Shown here one piece after another: positions 1 through 7,100 of a stretch of DNA of 64,000 nucleotides. The number at the start of each line of letters is the position of its first letter. The first letter of the stretch is position 1. Under the pieces are notes generated by a model, which saw nothing but the letters and a program-made list of their open reading frames with translations, had not been told where the DNA came from and did not search any database. This DNA comes from Flavobacteriales bacterium (GTDB lineage: Bacteria > Bacteroidota > Bacteroidia > Flavobacteriales_D > Sanyastnellaceae), in assembly GCA_022428205.1 (NCBI GenBank), contig JAKMCW010000093.1:1-64000 (forward strand), read 5' to 3'. A program made the translations under genes and the position numbers.

Positions 1-527
1 GTGTAATTGAAGGAGAATGTATACACCTGTGGCGGCGTCCAAGGCCCTTCCTTGGATACGGGGCGCTGTGGCGCTTCTGCATCCGGATTCAGCGCAATCT
101 TCTTTCCGGGCAGGGCCACAAACACGCTTTGCTTGACCCCTTCTCGAATCCCTTCATAGGCCCCCTCATTGATGCCTGACTCCCTGAGGTAGCGAACCAA
201 CTTTTTCTCCTTCATGGGGAGTATGGAGGGGTCCACCTTAAGCGCGTTGGTCAAGAGCTGATGGATGTCCACCAAAACATCCCGTTCATCCATTTCGACT
301 GCAGGAGGCTCCATGAACCGAGCAGCCTGTTGATGGGTCACCACATTGAATCCTGCTCGCTCGAACTCGCTCCAAAATTTGGAAGCAAAACCGCACTGAT
401 CTCCTTGCAAGTCCATGGCCAGGTAATCCGGGGTTCTGAACGGATTCGGAACGTCCACCCTGTAGGTTTGGGCGCCCATGGCAGGCGCAAACACAACAGC
501 GCAAATCAAAATCAGCATCGGCTTCAT
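1..527 (-). CDS. Exported protein of unknown function, partial (runs off the left edge)
   Basis: This gene is missing from the ORF track because its stop lies outside the window. Reading the minus strand from the ATG at 527 gives an open frame of 175 codons to base 3 with no stop. The first ~19 residues (MKPMLILICAVVFAPAMGAQ) look like a Sec signal peptide ending at an Ala-x-Ala-Gln type site. The mature part has no family I recognise; it carries FWSEFERAGFNVVTHQQAAR, which suggests a small alpha/beta fold. The listed ORF 286-504 is the same stretch in another frame. The gene lies downstream of the FISUMP gene on the same strand, with a possible terminator between them. Function unknown; the existence of the gene is well supported by the open frame plus signal peptide. 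Confidence 0.75.
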   Translation of the reverse strand, partial: MKPMLILICAVVFAPAMGAQTYRVDVPNPFRTPDYLAMDLQGDQCGFASKFWSEFERAGFNVVTHQQAARFMEPPAVEMDERDVLVDIHQLLTNALKVDPSILPMKEKKLVRYLRESGINEGAYEGIREGVKQSVFVALPGKKIALNPDAEAPQRPVSKEGPWTPPQVYTFSFNY

Positions 528-639
528 GCCCGGAAGATAGGAGCCACTTTCAAATCAGCCAGACCACCCTTCGGACCATGTGTCGTGGCAGAGATGTCAA
601 GTTCAATTTTTTCGGGAGGTCTTACCGGTACCGAGTGTG

Positions 640-667
640 AAAACCCTCGCCCGCCCTGCTCGGGCGG
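640..667 (-). terminator. Possible Rho-independent terminator after the FISUMP gene
   Basis: On the minus strand CCGCCC-GAGCA-GGGCGG forms a perfect 6-bp GC stem with a 5-base loop, followed eight bases later by TTTT. The gap between stem and T run makes it a weak call. Its place just past the FISUMP stop fits. Confidence 0.4.
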
Positions 668-708
668 CCTCGGGAAAGTTTCAAAGTGTCAACCCTCCTT
701 CGCTCCGC

Positions 709-1497
709 TCAATCGGCATCCCTGAGACACCTGACCGAGAAGCCGCTCGTGAACCGTCGGCGCCGGTAGACGTCTGGATTGGCGTAGCTCAAGCCTCGGC
801 TCCAAGCAGCGCCGCCACTGGGCGAAGAACTCCACCAGTAGCCGCGGCTCCCGGCAAGGCTGAAGCTGCCAAAGCTGCTGCTGCGGTTGCCGCCCGGAAG
901 GGCCGAAAACCCAAAGTCATCCGTGCCGTTGCCAGCATTCAACCATCCATATGTAGACTTCAATTGCGTCCCTTCATCCGTTCCTCGCCATCCAGTTGAA
1001 TTCGCTTCGGATTCACTCATGCCCAACTCCATTTCCAATACCATCCACTCTCCATCCGTTGGCACATGCCAGCCGCTTGGACACAACTCCGCAGCATCTG
1101 TGGCTGCATGCCAATTGTAGAGGCGGCCATAGGTGGCCACATTGCTTGCATCATTGTCATAATCACAGCGCGCACCCGTGCTCAATCCGGGCCAAGTTCT
1201 ATTGTCGGTGACCTCCGGTATCGACGAGCCATCAGCATACACTGTAGTACGCAGGTTCTCCGAAAACCAGCACTGGTCGCCGATTTGGACTGTAGGGTAG
1301 GCGTAATCATCGAAGGTCCAATCTTGGCCACAGCTGAAAGTTTGGTTCTTAGCAGCCACTCCTGTCTCTCCAAGGCTTTGATTCAAGGCTTGCTTTCCTT
1401 CTATGCGGTCAAAGATGGCGTTGATTTTAACGTCGATACCCACAGCGCACCATTGCTGAACCGACTCTTTGCAATCCACCAGCTTCAGCTTGACCAT
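709..1497 (-). CDS. FISUMP-domain protein, C-terminal part of a gene split by an in-frame stop
   Basis: The ORF encodes a FISUMP (Fibrobacter succinogenes major paralogous) domain, seen from about residue 58 on: TVQIGDQCWFSENLRT, GRLYNWHAATDA, CPSGWHVPTDGEW, GYWWSSS and the closing GFSVRCLRD are hallmarks of this family of exported, Cys-containing domains. Its first ~50 residues (MVKLKLVDCKESVQQW...) continue the CsgG-like fold begun in the ORF 1501-1866, which is in the same frame and separated only by TAG and one Ser codon. There is no signal peptide of its own, so if translated alone it would stay in the cytoplasm. It is best read as the downstream part of one ~385-residue exported protein. 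The role of FISUMP proteins is poorly known; surface or periplasmic location is expected. Confidence 0.8.
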   Translation of the reverse strand: MVKLKLVDCKESVQQWCAVGIDVKINAIFDRIEGKQALNQSLGETGVAAKNQTFSCGQDWTFDDYAYPTVQIGDQCWFSENLRTTVYADGSSIPEVTDNRTWPGLSTGARCDYDNDASNVATYGRLYNWHAATDAAELCPSGWHVPTDGEWMVLEMELGMSESEANSTGWRGTDEGTQLKSTYGWLNAGNGTDDFGFSALPGGNRSSSFGSFSLAGSRGYWWSSSPSGGAAWSRGLSYANPDVYRRRRFTSGFSVRCLRDAD

Positions 1498-1500
1498 GGA

Positions 1501-1503
1501 CTA
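1501..1503 (-). other. In-frame TAG stop splitting the FISUMP gene
   Basis: The minus strand reads GGA TGC TTG GCC GGT TAG TCC ATG GTC AAG. The frame before and after the TAG is the same and both sides belong to one domain. A single C-to-T change from CAG (Gln) would create it. Confidence 0.7.
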
Positions 1504-1866
1504 ACCGGCCAAGCATCCTACTTCGCAGAACACGACGCCCTCAGAGCCCTGAAGACAGCCTGCTTCTACCGCTTGGTCTTCGAATACGAGCCCTGACATG
1601 CCGAGGCTTTGCTCCTTCAGGATCATCTCCAAATGCTTTCGCTCTAAAATCTCGTATTGAGTAAGCAACCGCACTTCGGCATACTCTGCAACGGATTGCG
1701 CATCAATTTCAACGCCTTTACACGGGTTCGACTCCCCAGCAATAACGAAAACTCTGTCGATTTGAACGGTCGACTGGCTTCGATTGAATTGAACCTCTCC
1801 TTGCGCCATCGATGTGAATGGCACGACTAAAGCGAGCAGCAGGGTGAGGGCAGAGAACTTGACCAT
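1501..1866 (-). CDS. Exported CsgG-like N-terminal part of the split FISUMP gene
   Basis: The ORF track starts this frame at a TTG (1884), but the ATG at 1866 gives a clean signal peptide: MVKFSALTLLLALVVPFTSMAQ. The 121-residue product then shows VEIDAQSVAEYAEVRLL and ERKHLEMILKEQSLGMSGLV, the pattern of CsgG/FlgO-like and related periplasmic proteins, where a short conserved helix reading E(R/K)xxLxxILxEQ follows a strand. It stops at an in-frame TAG just where the strand segment SMVKLKLVDC should follow, so the protein is cut in mid-domain. A -7 element TAGTTTTG sits 15 bases upstream of the ATG. As it stands the product would be a truncated exported fragment. Confidence 0.7.
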   Translation of the reverse strand: MVKFSALTLLLALVVPFTSMAQGEVQFNRSQSTVQIDRVFVIAGESNPCKGVEIDAQSVAEYAEVRLLTQYEILERKHLEMILKEQSLGMSGLVFEDQAVEAGCLQGSEGVVFCEVGCLAG

Positions 1867-1881
1867 TTGAAGACTGTGCAC

Positions 1882-1889
1882 CAAAACTA
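1882..1889 (-). promoter_or_regulatory. Bacteroidota-type -7 promoter element
   Basis: TAGTTTTG matches the Bacteroidota sigma-A -7 consensus TAnnTTTG exactly and lies 15 bases before the ATG of the CsgG-like/FISUMP gene. No clear -33 TTTG is seen at the usual spacing. Confidence 0.45.
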
Positions 1890-1971
1890 AGCAATACCTG
1901 TCCTGTCATTTGCGCACCAATCATGACCATTCAAGGCTCTGAAGTAGCCTCAGTAAGCACAGGTGGGAAGC

Positions 1972-2003
1972 AAAAGTCCCCCAGCCGTTGGGGCTGAGGG
2001 ACT
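1972..2003 (-). terminator. Rho-independent terminator after tRNA-Asp
   Basis: On the minus strand AGTCCC-T-CAGCC-CCAAC-GGCTG-GGGGACT-TTT makes a long stem with one small mismatch and ends in TTTT. It begins 16 bases past the tRNA 3' end. Confidence 0.75.
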
Positions 2004-2019
2004 CTCGAATTGGGTTGGC

Positions 2020-2092
2020 GGTCTGGACGAGACTCGAACTCGCGACCCCATGCGTGACAGGCATGTATTCTAACCAACTGAACTACCAGACC
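2020..2092 (-). tRNA. tRNA-Asp (anticodon GTC)
   Basis: The minus strand folds as a 73-base cloverleaf: acceptor GGTCTGG/CCAGACC, D stem GTTC/GAAT, anticodon stem CATGC/GCATG around loop CTGTCAC (anticodon GTC), and T arm GCGAG-TTCGAGT-CTCGT. The CCA end is not encoded (TGGTC... on the plus side follows directly). A strong terminator lies downstream. Confidence 0.95.
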
Positions 2093-2215
2093 TGGTCTTT
2101 CGACCTCCACAAACGACTTCTCATCTGCGGGGGCGCAAATATACGATTGCGCCTTTTAATGGTTACAAGTGGCATCGCTTTTTTTTGCGGTAAATGCGTC
2201 CGCGGTGATCGAAGC

Positions 2216-2623
2216 TCATCTTTCGAAATCGAGCTTCATCAGGTCCTTCTTCGTCAGGACACTGAGTTCCAAGGTTCCAGAGGGCCAAGTGCGGGCATCC
2301 AAAACCAATTCGTTGGGACCAGGGGCCAACAGCCAAGACCCGCTCCTGAGCACCCTTCCGTCGGGCATGCCGACCTGAAAGAGCACAAAATTTTCTTCGT
2401 CCATGTCCACACAGAGTACTACACGCTCCTGTGAATCGGTGTCAATATGAATCCGTTCCAGGAGATGCTTCTTGTGGACAGGGTCTTCGACCGCAATGCG
2501 CTTGCTGGGCATGGACCATGCAATGTCAGCTGTGGCAGCGACCGAAAATGAGACCGGGGCCAGCATAGCAGCGGATGCTGCTGCGGCGCGTCCTGCGCGA
2601 CGGATGAGAAAGTGTTTTGCCAT
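2216..2623 (-). CDS. Small exported protein of unknown function
   Basis: The frame is open to 2674, but the ATG at 2623 gives a more natural start: MAKHFLIRRAGRAAAASAAML followed by a hydrophobic Ala-rich stretch to about residue 30, a plausible signal peptide. The mature part of ~105 residues has acidic and hydrophobic beta-like stretches (ERVVLCVDMDEENFVLFQVG) and ends in a region, GTLELSVLTKKDLMKLDFER, that resembles the tail of a short beta-sandwich. I do not recognise a family. It sits between tRNA-Asp and the DUF58 gene on the same strand, with an inverted repeat upstream at 2706-2734 that may hold its control site. Confidence 0.6.
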   Translation of the reverse strand: MAKHFLIRRAGRAAAASAAMLAPVSFSVAATADIAWSMPSKRIAVEDPVHKKHLLERIHIDTDSQERVVLCVDMDEENFVLFQVGMPDGRVLRSGSWLLAPGPNELVLDARTWPSGTLELSVLTKKDLMKLDFER

Positions 2624-2705
2624 GGCATGCCCTAAGGCGGTTGTGAAGGGCGGGCAAGAAAGCACGCTATTCACAATTGCGCAAGAAAATGCGTTGTTGA
2701 AATGT

Positions 2706-2734
2706 TGATAACCCTCCTATATCACTGGTTATCA
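2706..2734. promoter_or_regulatory. Inverted repeat TGATAACC-N13-GGTTATCA, possible operator or hairpin
   Basis: The two 8-base arms are perfect inverted copies with a 13-base gap. The right arm also sits in a shorter palindrome, CACTG-GTTAT-CAGTG (2723-2737). The site lies between the end of the DUF58 gene and the start of the small exported gene. It could be a regulator site or a weak transcription stop; no T run follows on the minus strand. Confidence 0.4.
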
Positions 2735-2752
2735 GTGCAAAGAAATTAACAA

Positions 2753-3682
2753 TTAACGCATCCTCTGCCGCTTGAGCAGATAGGCTGTCAGCACGGGGTT
2801 GACCCCTTTGGCGATGTCCACATCGACCCAATCAATGCCCGCTGAGCCGCACCGAACGTCCAGTTCACGGCGCAATTCCGCCATCCTATTGACGTAAGCA
2901 TCGCGTACTTCTGCGGGATTGGCCCTTACCTCCTCCCCGCTCTCCAAATCGATGAACGTGGTGGGACGGTCGGCAAAATCGAACCGTTGCTCGGTCTTCT
3001 CGTCGAGCACATGGAACACGACGACTTCATGCTTGGCATGACGCAAATGAGCCAACGCCGCAAACATGGCATCGAGGTCCTGCGTTCTGTCCAACATGTC
3101 GCTGAACAACACAATCAAGGAGCGCTTTGGCGTAGCCTCAGCAATGGTATGGATGGCCTCAACCGCTGCGGTCTCTCCCCCTCCGTCACCAACACCCGCC
3201 AGCACCCTCTCAAGTTCGGCATACATCAAATGCTGGTGGGCTTGGGTGGACCTGGCCTTGTGGTGGGCGTGCAAAGTGCTGTCAAACAGACTCAGTCCAA
3301 CGGCGTCGCGCTGGCGCTTGAAGAGCTCAATCAATGTCGCTGCTGCATGCGTGGCAAACTTGATCTTGTTCATGCCCGACTCCGGCGAGACATCCGCCGG
3401 GTAATACATAGAACCCGAAGTGTCGATCACGACCTGACAACGCAGGTTGGTTTCCTCCTCGTAGGTCTTCACATAAAACCGGTCGGAGCGCGCATAGAGC
3501 TTCCAATCGACGTGCCGCATGCTCTCCCCGGGATTGTACAAGCGGTGTTCGGCAAATTCCACACTGAAACCGTGGTAAGGACTTCGGTGCAGGCCCGTAA
3601 TAAACCCCTCCACTGCCTGCTTGGCGAGGAATTCGAGAGATCCGATCTGGCGGAATTGATGGGGCTGCAAGTTGATGGGCAC
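2753..3682 (-). CDS. DUF58 / von Willebrand A-like protein
   Basis: The protein of 309 residues carries the DUF58 signature HRLYNPGESMRHVDWKLYAR and a vWA-type metal site DTSGSM, then a Rossmann-like A-domain core (SLIVLFSDML, HEVVVFHVLDE). DUF58 proteins usually pair with MoxR-type AAA ATPases in chaperone-like or metallocentre-insertion systems; no moxR gene is in the window. The ORF track starts at a TTG (3736) that lies inside the trxA terminator hairpin; the GTG at 3682 (VPINLQPHQFRQIGSLEFLA) matches where homologues begin, so I chose it. It is likely a separate unit downstream of trxA on the same strand. The family call is firm, the partner unknown. Confidence 0.88.
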   Translation of the reverse strand: MPINLQPHQFRQIGSLEFLAKQAVEGFITGLHRSPYHGFSVEFAEHRLYNPGESMRHVDWKLYARSDRFYVKTYEEETNLRCQVVIDTSGSMYYPADVSPESGMNKIKFATHAAATLIELFKRQRDAVGLSLFDSTLHAHHKARSTQAHQHLMYAELERVLAGVGDGGGETAAVEAIHTIAEATPKRSLIVLFSDMLDRTQDLDAMFAALAHLRHAKHEVVVFHVLDEKTEQRFDFADRPTTFIDLESGEEVRANPAEVRDAYVNRMAELRRELDVRCGSAGIDWVDVDIAKGVNPVLTAYLLKRQRMR

Positions 3683-3704
3683 GTCCTTCCAAAGATACGG
3701 ACAT

Positions 3705-3733
3705 GAAAACGCCCCGCTGGCAGGCGGGGCGTT
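3705..3733 (-). terminator. Rho-independent terminator after trxA
   Basis: Minus strand AACGCCCCGC-CTGCCA-GCGGGGCGTT followed by TTC: a perfect 10-bp stem with a 6-base loop and a short T run (GTTTTC). It lies 25 bases beyond the trxA stop and just before the likely GTG start of the DUF58 gene. Confidence 0.8.
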
Positions 3734-3758
3734 CAAAAGGTTGTGAATCGCAGGGCTG

Positions 3759-4079
3759 TTAAGCCATCAGCTTCTCGAGCTTTTCGGTCAGCACGTTTTC
3801 TGGGACGGCACCGACAGACTTGTCGACCACCTCACCATTCTTCAAAAAGACGATAGTGGGGATGGAACGTACGCCAAATTTCATGCTGATTTCCTGATTG
3901 GAGTCGACGTCGACCTTGCCGACGACGGCTTTGCCTTCGTAGTCGCCGGCGATTTTCTCGACGACGGGACCAACCATGCGGCAAGGACCGCACCATTCCG
4001 CCCAGAAGTCGACCATCACGGGCTTGTCCGTGTTCATCACGACTTCTTCGAAGTTTGCTTCGTTGATTTCAATAGCCAT
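3759..4079 (-). CDS. trxA: Thioredoxin
   Basis: A 106-residue thioredoxin with the full active site WCGPC (Cys30 and Cys33), the buried FWAEW segment before it, and the cis-Pro loop RSIPTIVFLKNGE. It reduces disulfides in cytoplasmic proteins and passes electrons from thioredoxin reductase. Length is normal for the family and the ATG start is clear. A perfect -7 element TAAATTTG sits 19 bases upstream of the ATG and a strong terminator follows, so it looks like a single-gene unit. dnaE lies upstream on the same strand and ends 76 bases before the trxA start. Confidence 0.97.
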   Translation of the reverse strand: MAIEINEANFEEVVMNTDKPVMVDFWAEWCGPCRMVGPVVEKIAGDYEGKAVVGKVDVDSNQEISMKFGVRSIPTIVFLKNGEVVDKSVGAVPENVLTEKLEKLMA

Positions 4080-4098
4080 GGGGAGCGTTGTTTGGTGT

Positions 4099-4106
4099 CA
4101 AATTTA
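4099..4106 (-). promoter_or_regulatory. Bacteroidota-type -7 promoter element of trxA
   Basis: TAAATTTG on the minus strand is an exact TAnnTTTG match, 19 bases before the trxA ATG. The -33 element is not clear at 17-23 bases. Confidence 0.5.
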
Positions 4107-4155
4107 GCCGGGTATGGACAGCTCAGCGTGACCCAAGTCGCCAAAGGGTGTCAAC

Positions 4156-7100
4156 TTATCCACCGGAACCCATCACCTTGTACTTGACGCCGTCCAAGGC
4201 GTCGAGCCCATCGAGCAACTCCGGGGTCAGTTCCACTCTCTTGCGCCGAGAAGGCATCTCCAACACCGCATCGGGATGGTGCAGCTCAACGGTAACGCCT
4301 ACACCGCCTTCGTGGGCCTCGATCAATTGGCACACTTCCTCCACCATGCCTTCGCTGACCTTTTCGAGGTTGAGCTGCACGCGCAGGCGGCCAGCCAGCT
4401 TCTCAAGGACATCTGAAAGAAGTTCGATCCGGGTGACCTTGAATTCGAGTTCGTCAGCACCGCGGAACTGCTTCATCTGCACTTTGCCCTTAATGTAGAG
4501 GAACCAGCCATCGGTCATGAAGTCCTTGAACTTGATGTAATCATCGCGCCAGAACGGCATGCGCCGGGAACCGTGATAGTCTTCGACCGTCATGCCACCC
4601 CACGGGCGGCCGTTTTTGCCGATTTTGTGTTCGGCCTCCGTGACCATGCCACCGAAGGAAATCGTGCGGCCACGGGCTGCAGCCAGGTCGTCCAAGTTGG
4701 CCAGTCCACCCGGCGTGCAGAATTGGTCCAACTGCACCTTGAACTGATCGAGAGGGTGGCCGGAGAGGTATACCCCCACCACTTCTTTCTCACGGGCAAG
4801 CTTGTCGAACGGTGCCCATTCTTCGCACACCGGGACGGGCGGCTCGGGAATTTCCATCGCCCCTGAATCACCACCAAACAGCGAGGCCTGCGATGAATTC
4901 TCGCTCTCCTGTGTCGCCTGGCCATAGCGGATGGCCAGCTCGATGGTCGTCCGGCCTTTCTGGTCCTCGGCGAAGCACTGCGAGCGGAAAATCGCTTGAG
5001 GCAGGTCGTCAAAGCCACCACCGCGGGCGAGCGCTTCGAACACGCGCTTGTTGCAGTCTTTGAGGTTGACCTTGACCGCGAAATCAAAGATGCTCTTGTA
5101 AGGTTCTTCGGTGCGGCTTTCCACGATGGACGCCACTGCCCCCTCTCCCACGCCACTCATGGCGCCGAGTCCGAAACGAATGGCCCCTTCAGCATTGACG
5201 GCAAACTTGAACTCGGATTCATTGACGTCAGGTCCGAGCACCGCAGTTCCCATGCGGCGACATTCCTCCATGAAGAAGGTCACCTTTTTGATGTCGGACA
5301 TGTTGTTTGACAACACCGCCGCCATGAATTCCGCAGGGTGATTGGCCTTGAGGTAGGCCGTTTGGTAAGCCACCCAGGCGTAGCAGGTGGAGTGCGACTT
5401 GTTAAAGGCATAGCTGGCAAACGCCTCCCAGTCCTTCCAAATCTTCTCCAACACCGTGGTGTCGTGACCGCGCTCCTCTCCTCCCTCCAAAAACTTGGGC
5501 TTCATCTTGGCAATGAGGTCTGCCTTCTTCTTGCCCATCGCCTTACGCAGGGTGTCCGCCTCACCTTTGGTAAAACCAGCGAGTTTCTGGCTGAGCAACA
5601 TGACCTGCTCCTGGTAGACGGTGATGCCATAGGTCTCAGCGAGGTACTCTTCGCAGGCATCGAGGTCGTATTTGACCGGCTCTTGGCCGTGCTTCCTCCG
5701 GACAAAGGCCGGAATGTATTCCAGCGGGCCAGGCCGGTACAGCGCGTTCATGGCGATCAAGTCCGCGAACTCCGTAGGCTTGAGGTCCTTGAGGTACCGC
5801 TGCATGCCCACCGACTCGTACTGGAAGATGCCCACCGTGTCTCCGCGCTGGAACAATGAATACGTCGCTTCATCGTCCAACGGAAAGGCTTCCGGGTCCA
5901 GCTCCACCCCGCTCCGTTTCTTGACGTTCCGAACCGCGTCCTTGATGATGGTCAGGGTCTTCAACCCCAAGAAGTCCATCTTGAGCAGGCCGGCATCCTC
6001 CGCCACTGAGTTGTCGAACTGCGTGCACACCATGTCGCTGTCCTTGGCCGTGGCGACCGGCACGAACTTGGTGATGTCGTCTGGGGTGATGATCACACCG
6101 CAAGCGTGGATGCCGGTGTTGCGCACCGAGCCCTCAATGACGCGGGCCTTTTTGAGGACTTCGGCTTCGAGGCCTTGGCCATTGTGTATGGCCTTGATGG
6201 CGTTGACCTGGTCCAGTCCCTCTTGACCCCGCAGCTTATCCTTAAGGGCCTTGTCGTCGAGCTTGAACAGCTTCGCGAGGGAGATGTCGGGCATCTGCTT
6301 GGACAAACGGTCGGCATCGCCCAGCGGCAACTCCATCACGCGCGCAGTATCCCGTATCGAACTCTTGGCCGCCATGGTGCCATAGGTGATGATCTGTGCG
6401 ACCTGGTTGGCCCCGTACTTGTTGATCACATAGTCAATCACCTTGCCGCGCCCCTCGTCGTCGAAATCGATGTCGATATCGGGCAATGACACGCGGTCGG
6501 GGTTCAGGAAGCGCTCGAACAGCAGGTCATACGCGATGGGGTCTACGTTGGTGATGCCCGTGCAATACGCCACTGCACTGCCCGCGGCCGACCCCCTGCC
6601 CGGCCCCACGCTGACGCCCATTTCACGGGCTGCTGTCGTGAAGTCCTGAACGATGAGGAAATATCCAGGGTATCCCGTCCGCTCAATGGTCTCCAACTCG
6701 AAATCAATGCGGTCGCGGATTTCGTCGGTGATCTCGGGATAGCGTTTCTCTGCCCCCTCATATGTAAGGTGCCTCAAGTAGGCGTTCTCTCCGCGCTTGC
6801 CACCATCTGCTGCGTCTTCTGCGTGCACAAATTCCCCGGGGATGTCAAATGCGGGCAGCAACACATCGCGCTCGAGCTCGTAGCCTTCGCAGCCTTCCAC
6901 GATGTCGTGTACTGTGTGAAACCCTTCAGGAACGTCTGCAAACAGACGCTTCATCTCCTCGGGCGACTTCAGGTAGAATTCATCGTTGGGCAGGCCAAAG
7001 CGAAATTCGCGACCGCGTTTGCCCACATAGCGCTTGGGCTGACTCACATTGGCGGCGTCCTTGACGCACAGCAAGATGTCGTGGGCGTCTGCTTCTTGGC

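Noticed and set aside
286-504. Minus-strand 72-residue ORF at the left edge
   Set aside because: It is out of frame with the signal-peptide gene that covers the same bases and runs off the edge.
3683-3736. Longer N terminus for the DUF58 protein as given in the ORF track
   Set aside because: It would start at TTG within the trxA terminator hairpin and add residues that DUF58 homologues lack.
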